NCBI GenBank assembly: GCA_028583605.1
Contig: CM053333.1
Location: 10,386,638 to 10,450,637, forward strand
Direction: 5' to 3'
DNA: 64,000 bases
DNA from: Dastarcus helophoroides
Lineage: Eukaryota > Arthropoda > Insecta > Coleoptera > Bothrideridae
Shown: positions 35,443-45,733 of the stretch, piece after piece
How positions within the stretch are numbered: position 1 is the first letter of the stretch
Layout of the letters: each line of letters opens with the position of its first letter
Position numbers and translations under genes: made by a program
Notes under the pieces: model-generated
Databases searched by the model: none
Seen by the model: the letters and a program-made list of their open reading frames with translations, nothing else
What the model was told of the DNA's origin: nothing

Positions 35443-35735
35443 AAGGAAAAGTCGAATTTTGAGGAAGCAATTTTCAAAAACATTTCTCAAAATGTAAAAT
35501 TCAGTAAAAAATTGAATTTACAAGAAATCGTTTTCTCGAAATCCCCAAAAATATTTTTCTCAACATTTTTATTAATATTCTGATCTAATTTGAAGAGAAA
35601 AGTAAACATTTTTAGAACCATACATATTTTGAGTTTAAAGTCGAAATTTGTTGAAAAGGACAGATATTCAGTAAATGGCAGAATTTTTAAATAAATAAAT
35701 GATTTTTGAAACAAAAGTTTTATAAGTGGAATTTT

Positions 35736-35975
35736 GAAAATAAAATTAAAATTTTGGAAAAGACGAATTTTGAGGAAAGGGCGAATTTTAGATGAAAGAC
35801 TATTTTAAGAAAGTCAAAATTTTAAGAATAAAAACACAAATTTATCAGGAAATGCGGAAAATAAAATTAAAATTTTGGAAAAGACGAATTTTGGGGAAAA
35901 GGCGAATTTTAGAAAAAATACTGTTTCAAGAAAGTCAAAGTTTTAAGAAAAAAGACAAATTTGTCAGGGAAAAGG
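35736..35975. repeat. 121 bp direct duplication
   Basis: gaaaataaaattaaaatttt recurs at 35736 and 35857, followed by ggaaaagacgaattttg and gcgaattttag in both copies, about 121 bp apart. Confidence 0.75.
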
Positions 35976-37067
35976 CGAAATTTTTAGAAATATTAAGTAT
36001 CGGATATTGAGATGAAATCAAAATTTCGTGAAAAGGCAAAATTTAAGAAACCAGTCAATATTTCTAAAAAAATTTTGATTCTAAAAACGAAATATTCAGA
36101 AACATCTAAATGTAAAGAAAAATATCGAAATTTGGCAAAAAAAATCGAAATTTCGAGAAAACTTCGAAATGCACAAAAAATTCAATTTTCTAGAGGAAAT
36201 CAAATTTTAAGAAAAACATGTCGAAATTTCAAACAACCACCGAAACCCTCAAAAAAGTCGAAATTGGGAAAACACGGTGAAAATTTTGCGAAAAAGATAT
36301 AAATTTTTGAGAAAAAGCGTTTAATCTCAGTAAACATTCAACATTTTCCAGAATGAGGCAGATTTTATCGAAATTTAAAAAAAAAATGCGAATTTGAAGA
36401 AAACTAACCGAAATTTAAAAAAATGGAAATATCCCGGGTGAAGATTTATTTTCTCTTAACTGCTCGACTCAGGGAAAGACAAGCCCAACTTGCAACAATG
36501 CGGCGTCAGAAAATTTCCAATATTGTGATATACGTCGAAATTATGACAAACAAGTTGAACTTCCAGAAATTTGGATTAAAAAAGAGTTGAAATTTACAAA
36601 GAAATTTTTCGTCCTTTTGCAAAAATTTTAAATTTCCAAAAAACATACCTTTTTGATCAGAAGATCGACCAAATTTTGAGGAAAAGACATTTTTTTTGTT
36701 TATTAAAAGTTAGAAATTCGCAGAAATAGAAAAAGTCGCAATTTTCGGAAAGTCGAATTTTGAGAAATGGCTTTTAAATGAAAATTGGAAATTTTGACAA
36801 AGTCTTGTTTAATAAAAAAAGTCGAATTTTATGAATAAATTCAAAATAAAAAAACATTTAAAAAAAAATACGAAATTTGAGAAAAAACCCCAAATCTCGA
36901 AAAATGTTTTAGAAAAAGGATAAATTTTGAAGAAGAAAAGAAATTTTTCGGAAAAAAACCCCCAACTGAATTATGTATTTAGTTGAATACATATATAAAT
37001 TTTCGGTGTACTGTATAAACCAGAGGCGGGCAAGTTCCCCACCCTGGCCTATTCTGCTACGCCTATG

Positions 37068-38240
37068 TTTCGACTTTAACTAAAAATTTCGACATCCATC
37101 TCGAAATTTGAGGTCGAAGTCGAGATTTTGAAACAAACATTTAAAATTGAAAAGTGGATCTTCAAATTCTGGGAAAAAAATTGAAAATGCGAAAACTAAT
37201 TCGAAGCTTCTAAAAATATTTCTTTAAATTGTTGAAATTTTGACTTTTCAACAAAAAGCTTACAAATTGAAAGTCGAAAATTCAAAAAATATTGTTTTTT
37301 TTTTTTGGAAATTTTCTCTAATGCTGAAATTTTGCTTTTAAACTAGAAATGTTTTTTCAGCTTAATGTGTGCATCAAGAAAAATTTTAAAAATTGTAAGT
37401 GTGAGGTTGCTTTTGTCGAAATTTTTCTCAAAATTTTGGCTTTTTTCATAACATTTTTAATTTAAATTTAATGATTCCTAATTTTTTTAAAGTTTGATTT
37501 CAAAATCAAGAATTTTCCAAAGTTTTGATTGTGTTCTGAAAATTTCAACATCTTATTTTTTCCAAAATAATGACTATATTTCGTCTCAATTCTTTAAATT
37601 TCGAATTGAAATTCGACTACTTTAACAAACTGCGAGTTTGAGAAACTTTTTCTACAGAAATGTTTTTACTCGAAATTTTGATTCGAGATTTTGATATTAA
37701 AGGCGAAATTAATGAAGGTCGTGGAAATTTTAAAAAGAAACTTGACGTCTATGGTAAAAATTTTGAGTTTAAGAGCATTTTTAATGAAAAATATTTATCG
37801 TATTTTGAGGCAGAAATTGAAATGTGAAGATTAAAGCTGAAAAAAAAACGTCGAATCTTTTTAAAAGGTTTTTCTAGAAATTTTTACCCTAACAATAAGT
37901 CAAAATTCCGATAATTAAATCGCAATTAATTAAGGTCAATATTAGAGAAGTAAAATAGTCACAGGTGACAATTTTGAGTTTGATGTCCAAACAAGATTAA
38001 AATGGAAATTTAAGTTTAAAGTCGAAATGGAAAGAAGTGCATAAAACTTTGCAATTTGTAAAAAAGATGTTTTTCCAAATTTCGAGTTTTCAGTTGATAT
38101 TTTTACATCAATTTCAAAATTTTAATACAAAAGTGTATAGTTCAAGTTTTAAGTCAAAATCAGGAGATTGGATTGACATATACATTTTTAAAGTTAAAGG
38201 TCTAAATTTCAAGTTTGAAGTCCAAACTAGGCACTTAGTC
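37068..38240. repeat. Continuation of TCGAAATTTT tract, mostly T-rich
   Basis: Same word composition as 33291-37067, with polarity shifting from A-rich to T-rich beyond the hAT-like end at 37067. Openings such as 38037-38243 are Phe/Lys-rich shadows of this composition. No element ends were established on the right. Confidence 0.4.
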
Positions 38241-38494
38241 TGAGGGAGGCCCAAATGAATATTTCCCAAAAATTCAACAATCTATTATTGGTAGGAGATA
38301 CAGAGAGAGCAACCGTATCGGGCTTTGTATCGGGTTTGGTTAAAAATAAAAACGTTTATTGATTCTTTTGCATTATGCTGGTTAATTTTCGATACATGAA
38401 ATTTTTACATTTTTATTTGTATTAATTTTATTCTTGTTGAGACATTATAATTATATTGGATAGTTATTTGACACGATTAGTTGCTTTTTTTTGC
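38241..38494. other. Short spacer, nothing recognised
   Basis: AT-rich, no supported feature. Confidence 0.5.
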
Positions 38495-38676
38495 TGGAAT
38501 GAATTTGTCTTTGGTTATCTTCAAAAACTCTCAAACCAAGAAAGATTAAAAAACACAACAGTTGCTCTAACGCGTTTCGAGGGGTGCAGTATCTCTCTGA
38601 AGATGATAGGCGTTAGAGCAACTGTTCTTGTATTTTTAATCTTTGTTGGTTTCAGGGAACAAGCTTTATAAATCAA
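38495..38676. repeat. Foldback repeat family, copy C
   Basis: Contains ttggttatcttcaaaaact, accaagaaagattaaaaaac, gttgctctaacgcgtttcga and atctctctgaagatgat, followed by the inverted gcgttagagcaact and ttaatctttgttggtttcag. The two halves pair with each other. Confidence 0.75.
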
Positions 38677-39454
38677 TTTTTTACAGTTGCAACAGTTATC
38701 TAAGATGAATCTACTCAAAATATTTCCAGATCTAATATTGTAAAATCCTAATATATTTATTTAACTTCCTGCGCTCAAGCGAATTCCGTTCTTGCCATTC
38801 GTCAGTTGTAAATACAATGAATAAGGAAGAGGTTCATCCGCACGTTGCGCAGCGCATTATTATTAAATTTCTTGCCGTTTAAGGTGTAAAGCCCCCCGAA
38901 ATTCTTCGTAAACTAGAAGCACACATTGGGAATATTTGCTTGAAGAAAACTCAAATGTATGAATGGAACAAAAACTTTTTGGAATGATGAACTCAAGTTG
39001 AAAATAAACCCCATGCCCATCGGACCAGTGTGACTATGGACAGGATTAACGCTGTTCAACGCCTTTTGGAAGGTGATCGCCATTAAACTGTTAGTGAAAT
39101 TGCAGCTCAGATAGGGATACGCTTTGGGGGTGCTCAAGCCATCATTTCTTATGAGCTGGAGTTTCGAAAATTTTCTGCCAGTTGGGTACCTCATCTTTTG
39201 ACTGAAGAACAGAAACAACAACGTTTGGAGATTTGCCAGCGTCATATTGGACGTTCTAAACGTGAATGTGATGGTTTTTTGCAACGTTTTGTTACGTGTG
39301 ATGAGACTTAGGTCCACCATTACACCCGTGAATCTAAGCAAGCAAGCATGGATTCATTGGCGTATCTACAATTTTTTTCTAGGGGGGGAGGGCCTAAGAA
39401 ATGATGATGGATGAATGTACAATATAAAGATAATTTAAACTTGAAATCATAATT

Positions 39455-41576
39455 GGACGTTGCACTGATGAAGGATGTTCGATACACTGTTGAGTTAACA
39501 TCAGTTAGTGAGCTCAGTTCAGACCACAACCCAGTGATGATGACCATCGGAGATGATCGTGGACCCAAACTTCCAGACAACTGCAAGAAAACAAACTGGA
39601 CACATTTCAGGGAGTATCTAGCAGAAAACCTGGAAGAGCCTGGAGAGATCAATACAAACGATGACATCAAGGCAGCGGTGGAAAGACTGGAAATCACCAT
39701 AACAGATTCAATTCGGGCAGCGACCAAAACTTTCCGGCGTATAGAAGGAAGGGAACCACTGCCAAATCACTTGGTGGAGCTGATTAGAAGGAAAAATCGT
39801 GCCAGGAAGAGAGCAAGACGGACCAATCTGCAAGCAGATAAGGCGGAAGTCAACAGGCTCATCCACGAGCTCAGGTATGAACTCAGAGAGCACAAAACTT
39901 CTAAATTTCAGGAACACCTAAGAAGTTGCAACCTCGAAACTTCATCAGATCTCTGGCGCACAGCCAAAGCTCTAAGAGGAGTTAGGAAACCTTTCCCTCC
40001 GATACACGGACCTCAAGGAATGGCTTACTCAGATCAGGAAAAGGCCGCAGCTTTTGCTGAGACCTTTGAACGACACTGTCAGGCCACACTTGAAGAAGTG
40101 GACTTAGACTTTGTAGATGAGGTGGAAGAAGAGGTTTAAATTCTTCAGGAGGAAGTGCCAGAAGAAGACGACGTCATCCAGCCGACTAACGAGGAGGAAA
40201 TCCAAAGCTTTTTGCGCAAGCTAAATGTCAAAAAGTCTCCAGGTCCAGATGGCTTTCCAAACCAAGCTCTGAAGTCTCTTCCGGACCAAGCTGTCAAATA
40301 CTTTGGAGCAATAGTCAATTCCATGTTTAAATTCCGGTATTTTCCAACAAGATGGAAAACTGCAAACGTTATCTTCATTCCTAAGCCAGGTAAGGATGGG
40401 AAATTTTCCCAAAATTACAGGCCAATCAGCCTCTTATCCAATTTGGGTAAGGTGGCGGAAAGGATTTTAAGAAAACGTCTGCAGAATATCATCAGCGATC
40501 GCGACATAATTCCTAAGGAACAATTTGGGTTCCAACCTATGCACTCTACCTCAGACCAACTGCTGAGAGTGGTTGAAACAATCACTCAACGCATGAACTG
40601 GAACCAGGTAGTGGGAGCTATTTTCTTCGATATCTCCAAGGCATTTGACACAGTTTGGCACCAAGGATTGGTCTACAAGATGCACCAGTTTGGAATACCT
40701 CTAACAATGGTTCAAATGGTAAGCTCGTTCCTGGACCAGCGCTCTTTCAGAGCAAAGGTGGGACAGGAACTATCAAACCAGTTTAGGTTACAGTATGGAG
40801 TGCCTCAAGGTTCTGCCTTGTCACCTCTGCTGTATTCTCTGTTCACAGCAGACATTCCGAGAACCAATCCAACAACCGACAACACCTTATTGGCAACTTA
40901 CGCAGATGACACAGCTTTAGTGGCGTACTCTTTCAGCCCAGAGGTGGTCACCAGACGACTTCGGGAGGCAACAGACAGTCTACTAGATTACTTCGGCCAA
41001 TGGAGAATCCAAGTCAACGCAGACAAGACCCAAGCAGTCTTTTTCACTCGAAAAAGACTTTAACCATATGGACATGTAAATGTTCATGGGCAAAACGTCG
41101 ACTGGAGACTTCAGGCAAAGTATCTAGGTGTCATTTTAGACAAAAGACTAACATTCCAGGCACACATCGATTATGCAGTGTCCAAAGTTAAAATGCTGAA
41201 GGGACTGCTGCAAGCGATGATTGGTAGAAATAGTAACCTGTCCATTGGACTGAAAGTGTTACTATACAAATCAATCATAAGACCAGCGATGACCTACGCA
41301 TCTGTAGCTTGGTCACAGGCGACGGATAATCAGATGAAGAAACTCCAGGTGTTCCAGAACGTCTTTCTAAGACAAGCCATGGACGCTCCATGGTTTGTGA
41401 GAAACAATCAGCTCCACAGAGAAGCTGAACTACCTTTGGTAAGAGAATTTCTTAGGGAAATTAATTCCAGGGCGATGGTGAGAGCGGAAACGCATCCCAA
41501 CGAACTAGTTCGACAGGCAGTGGATTACGATCCAGACATCCCAACCAGGATTAGGAGACCAAGGATGGTCCTCTAG
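39455..41576 (+). pseudogene. Jockey-like ORF2 fragment: endonuclease end, RT, C-terminal region
   Basis: One frame of about 707 codons, broken only by two TAA codons (40137-40139 and 41061-41063), with no frameshift seen. It begins in the endonuclease domain (LSSDHNPVMM, residues 30-40 of the piece), passes a charged linker (RRKNRARKRARRTNLQADKA), then RT blocks: KSPGPDGFPNQALK, FIPKPGKD, NYRPISLLSNLGKVAE, FGFQPMHSTSDQLL, FFDISKAFDTVWHQ, LQYGVPQGSALSPLLY and the catalytic YADDTALVAYS. After the second stop it continues AKYLGVILDKRLTF and RPAMTYASVAWSQA, and ends PRMVL. Family role: target-primed reverse transcription; in this truncated copy the protein would lack a working endonuclease. Both TAA codons could come from CAA by a single C-to-T change. 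Confidence 0.9.
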
Positions 41577-41640
41577 GCTGAGACTTTCATCGTAAAAATT
41601 TTCTGTTTTGTTTGTTCTTATGTTTCAGGCAAAACAGCTT

Positions 41641-41664
41641 ACAATAGTGCTCCAGCACTATTGT
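41641..41664 (+). other. Hairpin in the Jockey-like LINE 3' UTR
   Basis: acaatagtgc and gcactattgt pair perfectly around a tcca loop. A second hairpin, atctggg...cccagat, lies at 41759-41779 just before the A-run. Structured 3' UTRs are used by several LINE RTs for RNA recognition; that use here is an inference. Confidence 0.7.
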
Positions 41665-42090
41665 ACTGTTCCGACGGAGGGATTGGGGGCCAAGGGCCCG
41701 GCCCGAAGAAGTAGGGGTTTTTAGTCGGTACCCGTAGTTTGAGCGGAAGTCCGACACTATCTGGGTTATCTTCCCAGATGTGCGTAAAGCATTTTCCCCT
41801 ACTTTAACAAAAAAAAAATCATAATTTCTATAAACCATTTGTGAAATGTTGCTTTAAATTACGTCTTTGCTTTTTTATTTTTTAAAATTTTTATAATATC
41901 CAAATTTGTTAGGTACAAACGACAAGTTACACGCAAATTGTGCTTAACAGACGACGTACGATTAAACTTGCAATTTAAGTTTACAGATCATTTCAATCAC
42001 CATGAATTATAAAAAAAAAAATCGAACGATCTATTGCCATATTTAACATATATGATACAGGTTGTGTAGCTAAAACTTCCCGTATATTTA

Positions 42091-44529
42091 CAGGCGCATC
42101 TAGAATAGGGCAGGGTATGGCACTTGCCCCGCTGGCTCTTAAAGTCGCCGAAAATTTATATTCAATTGAAATTTCCATTTTTTCTTCAGAATTCGTACTT
42201 TTCTTGAAATTTCGACATTTGTCGATAATTTAATTTTTTTTTTACATTTGGTGATTTTTCAAAAAAAAAATTCTTTAATTTATGGCACATGTTGACTTTC
42301 TCTGGAAAATTTCGAATTTTTATAAAATTTGGAATTTTTTTTAGAAATTTTGATTTTTTTGAAAATTTCGATCTTTTTCTCGAAATTTCAAATTTTTTTC
42401 AAAATCTGTTTTTGCTTTTGTGACTTTTTTCAAAATGTCCATAGTTTTCTCAAAATTGGTTCTTTTTTATTTTAGAAATTTTGATTTTATTTCAAATCCA
42501 ATCCTTTATGTTCCCAAAAATCGCAATATTTTCGTCCAAGTTTCTATTTATCTGCAAATTTTGATTTTTTTTTTAAATTTGTCTTTTAAAAACAAAAATT
42601 TTCAAAATTAAATCTTGTTATCAAAATTTAACTTTCAGCAAATCAACTTTCTGTGCGAAATTTTCATTTTTTTTGATATTCTCTGAAAAATTTCGAATTT
42701 TCTCTCAATTTTGAAGTTTCACTTAAATATTTCAAACCGATTTCTCAAAATTTCGCCTATTTCTACAAATTTCTTTATTTTCCTTAACATTTGGATTTTT
42801 ATAAAAATTTCAACCTTATAGAATCTAAATTTCCAAAAATGTTGACTAGTTTCTTACAGTTTGCTTTTTTTTTCGAGATCTTGATTTTATATCTCAAAAT
42901 TTGATACTAAATATTTCTGAAAGTTTCGACTCTCAGCTTGAAATTCGTCTTTTTATCGAAATCTTGACTTTTCTCTTCAAATCTGTCTTTTTCTTAAACG
43001 TTTTCTTGTTTTTTGTTTTTTTATTCTTCATGGTGAACTCTTATTGACCGGAAATATTATGTTTTTTAATTTTTTAATTTCCTTGTTATCAAAAATTCGA
43101 AATTTCGCCTTTATTCTCAAAATCATTTTTTTTTGGAATGTTCTCTTAAACCCCGTTTTTTTTTATTTCGCCATTTTTCTCAATACGTATTCATGTTGTT
43201 TTAAAATTCTGCCTTTTTCCTTAATATTCTTTTTTTTTTCTATATATTTCGACTTTTTCAAATTACACTTTCCGGAAATTTCAAATTGTATCTATCTCAA
43301 AATTTGCTTTATTTTTGACATTTCGACTTTTATCTCGAAATATTTTATGTTTCTGGAATGGTAGACTTTTTCCCGGATTTTTGAAATGTCTACTTTCTCT
43401 AAATTCATCTATGTTCTCTAACTTTGATCAGAATGGAATATGGAATGTTGAGAAAATATTTTTGTATATAGTGAAAAAAATTGAATTTCTGTACCGAAAT
43501 TTAAATATTATGTTGACATTTAAATAAAAAAGTAAATATTTCGAAAAGAATATTTTTGCCAAATTGCTATTTATTTTTGAAATTCGACTTTTTTTTTCAT
43601 AAAATTCCATCTTCGAAAATTTTGTCTTTTTTTCGGTTTTTCGACAGTTTTCAAATTGTTCCAGAAGGAAATTTGATTTTCTGAAAATTTTGACTTTATA
43701 ACTTTTTCTGAATTCTATTTTTCCGCCGTTTCTTTCCTTTTCTGGGAAATTTGGATATTTTCTAAAAATGTCGATCATTTTCCCGAGATTTTGACAGTAT
43801 TTGTCGAAATTCGGTTTTATTAATGTTCAGTTTTTTCTGATTTTTTTAATTTTTTAATTTAACTTTGTGGACTTCCACTTGTTATACAAATCTTGTCCTC
43901 TGGAACCAAGAAAGATAAAAAATACAACAAAAGTTGCTATAACGTGTTTCGATAGCCAACCTATCATCTTTGAAGAGATACAGTATCTCATATTAGTATC
44001 TTTCTGAAGATGACAGCTTGGCTATTGAAACGGGTTAGAGCAATTCTCGTTGTATTTTTTTTAATATTTCTGAGTTTCAGGGGACAATCAATTTTGGAAC
44101 ATAACCATGGACAAGTCTGATCCACGAAAAAAAAAAAAAAGATTTCCACTTGTTTCTCTAAATTCGTTTTATTCTTGGAACAGGATATACCCCAAAATTT
44201 GAAGTTTTGTTTCTGGAAATTTCTCCCTCCTCCAAACTTCGACGATTAATTTTTTCAAAATCGGAACAAAATATTCATAAAACGTCATAATTTCTAGAAT
44301 AATATGTTTGGAATATTTCAGAAAAAAAGCGTTTCGATTATATTAAAATTTAAATAAAGTAAAATTCTGAGGAAAATATTGTTGGTTATTTCAGTTTTTT
44401 TTTCAAGTTTAATTTGTTTAGGAAATTTTTTAAAATTTGAAGTTTGACATTCGACATTTTTATCAGTATTTTTTTTGCTAATTTTGATATTCTTGAAAAT
44501 TTAACTCTTCTCTCAAAATTTTGGTTTAA
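42091..44529. repeat. T-rich TCGAAATTTT tract preceded by an internal TIR-like sequence
   Basis: 42091-42135 reads caggcgcatctagaataggg and then cagggtatggcacttgcccc. It resembles the reverse complement of the hAT-like right end at 45161 more closely than the outer left end does, and also matches 37020-37067 in inverted orientation. From about 42170 the tract is T-rich (TTTTCGAAATTTT-like words) with no coding potential. Long openings here (for example 43044-43364) are Phe/Leu/Ile-rich artefacts of that composition. Confidence 0.55.
43881..44095. repeat. Foldback repeat family, copy D
   Basis: Left arm tacaaatcttgtcctctgga and accaagaaagataaaaaat, core cgtgtttcgatagccaacct and atcatctttgaagagatac, then the inverted partner atctttctgaagatgac, ggctattgaaacgggttaga and gttgtatttttttt. 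It sits inside the T-rich tract of the hAT-like insertion. Confidence 0.8.
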
Positions 44530-44907
44530 CACAAAGATTTCATTTGTTCCCCCAAAATGTCGACTTGAAATTCATTTTTTTTGCTCTCTTTCTTTCTTTC
44601 TAGAATCTGAAGCTTTAGTAAACATTTTCTGTTTTTTTTTCCAAAAATTTTAAATTGAAGCTAGAATTATCGAAGTTAGAGTTAGTGGGTCCAATCTGGC
44701 AGTATTTATGGCCGGAGAGGTATTTTACACAAAGATTTCATTTTTTCCCCCAAAATATCGACTTGAAATTCATTTTTTCCTCTTTTTCTAGAATGTGAAG
44801 CTTTAGTAAAAATGTTTTGTTTTTTTTCCAAAAAATTTAAATTGAAACTAGAACTATCGAAGTTAGAGTTAGTGGGTCCAATCTGGCAGTATTTATGGCC
44901 GGAGAGG
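44530..44907. repeat. ~198 bp tandem duplication near the hAT-like right end
   Basis: Two copies beginning cacaaagatttcatt and ending tttatggccggagagg (first to about 44720, second 44728-44907). They share gtcgacttgaaattcattt or a close variant and gttagagttagtgggtccaa. Differences are mostly short indels in homopolymers. Confidence 0.85.
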
Positions 44908-45733
44908 AATCTTATGATATTGCGTCGAGTCACTTTGTCACAAGGCACACGTTTTTACCCCTGGAATCCCGTAGTGCGAAGGATAACTGTACCACAGATT
45001 GTTTCATGTTTCAGACTTGGGAAATTTTAAAATAATTTTTGTATTATGATATAAAATGTCTGGGTTTTATTTTTGGGTTGGTAACTTAATATTCTGGGTT
45101 GGGGACCAGACAATTCTGGGGTGGGCACGGCCCACCCGGCCCCCCTTTATATACGCCAATGCATGGAGTGGAGAAGAGAAGGGGGAAGATGCACCCATCA
45201 AGGCAAAAACTCGCGTCTCAGCTGACAGTGTTTTGGGATTTTAAAGGAGTTGAGCACGTGGATTTTCTGCATGAACGTGGTACAGTTAATGCTGCCTACT
45301 AGTACCAGCTATTCGATGAAGCAAAACGTTCATATCGGCGGAAGAGGCGCGAATTTTTGGTCAGAAATGTGATTTTGCTTCATGACAATACTCGCCCCCT
45401 CTCAGCCATATCAAAAATTGGGCAACATTACAACACCCTCCTTACAGTCCCGACTTATCACCATGCGATTATCATATGTTTGAGGCACTAAAAGAAGCTC
45501 TCGGAGGTGAGCGATTCCATAATGATGATGCTGAGACATTTGTGCGCAATTGGCTGCAAACACGCCTCCCTTCTTTTTATGATAATGGCATCAAAAAACT
45601 CCCAATCCGTTGGGAAAATGCACAACAAAATCAGAAGATTATGTAGAAAAATAATTAATAACTTTCATGTATGCATCTTGTACTAACAAATTTTTAAAAA
45701 CATATTCCGGTACATATTTGATTGACCCTCGTA

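Larger units (their letters stand above)
33291..37067. repeat. TCGAAATTTT-type tract ending in a hAT-like end at 37067
   Basis: A non-coding mosaic of AAATTTCGAAAAA-like words, A-rich on this strand for most of its length. The right boundary, on the reverse strand, reads CATAGGCGTAGCAGAATAGG and then CCAGGGTGGGG..TTGCCC. It resembles the sequence at 42091-42135 in inverted orientation, so it is probably one end of a large hAT-like element. The matching left end was not found: the best candidate near 33202 (catggcgaacaaaccctcc) is weak and shows no target duplication. Confidence 0.45.
39455..41815 (+). mobile_element. Young 5'-truncated Jockey-like LINE with 11 bp target duplication
   Basis: Flanked by aaatcataatt on both sides (39444-39454 and 41816-41826), with the right copy following the A-run that ends the element. 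The body starts inside the endonuclease C-terminus. The 3' UTR (41577-41810) is GC-rich with two hairpins. Reading frame integrity and the perfect duplication argue for a recent insertion, later than the hAT-like element that holds it. GC content is visibly higher than in the surrounding tracts. Confidence 0.85.
39355..45161. mobile_element. hAT-like insertion in a mariner, carrying a nested LINE
   Basis: Left end CATTGGCGTATCTACAATTT; right end, reverse complement, CATTGGCGTATATAAAGGGG. The flanking 8-mers catggatt (39347-39354) and catggagt (45162-45169) match 7 of 8 and lie in continuous mariner coding sequence, which fixes both borders. It includes the Jockey LINE 39455-41815, a TCGAAATTTT-type interior (42170-44500), foldback copy D, and a tandem duplication near the right end. 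A second TIR-like sequence at 42091 suggests a composite structure. No transposase is recognised, so it is non-autonomous. Confidence 0.7.
38817..45646 (+). pseudogene. Mariner transposase (DD34D), in two separated halves
   Basis: Frame starts at ATG 38817 (NKEEVHPHVAQRIIIKFLAV). The left half has an HTH region, GGAQAIISYELEFRKFSASW and QKQQRLEICQRHIGRSKREC, and ends in RFVTCDET (first catalytic Asp). Stops interrupt it near 38879, 38984 and 39083, and after VTCDET. The right half (45162-45646) gives SVFWDFKGVEHVDFLHERGT-like coding, LLHDNTRP (second Asp), and, after a frameshift near 45430, YSPDLSPCDYHMF (third Asp) followed by PIRWENAQQNQKIM and TAG at 45644-45646. The catalytic Asp triad can be seen, but the gene is dead through stops, frameshift and the insertion. 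Confidence 0.8.
38770..45731 (+). mobile_element. Mariner element split by a hAT-like insertion
   Basis: Left half about 38770-39354, right half 45162-45731. The two join in register: left SKQASMD, right resuming ATGGAGTGGAGAAGAG (MEWRR). The right end, reverse complement TACGAGGGTCAATCAAATAT, is a mariner terminal repeat next to TA. The left terminal repeat was not found near 38700, so the left end seems truncated. The split is caused by the insertion 39355-45161. Transposase details are given separately. Confidence 0.75.

Noticed and set aside
35792..36302. Lys-rich frames as basic proteins
   Set aside because: Products of the A-rich tract reading AAA/AAG codons; no domain and no codon bias beyond composition.
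42420..43527. Long Phe/Leu/Ile-rich frames as membrane proteins
   Set aside because: They lie wholly in the T-rich TCGAAATTTT tract; hydrophobicity follows from T-rich codons, and equivalent frames occur in every such tract.
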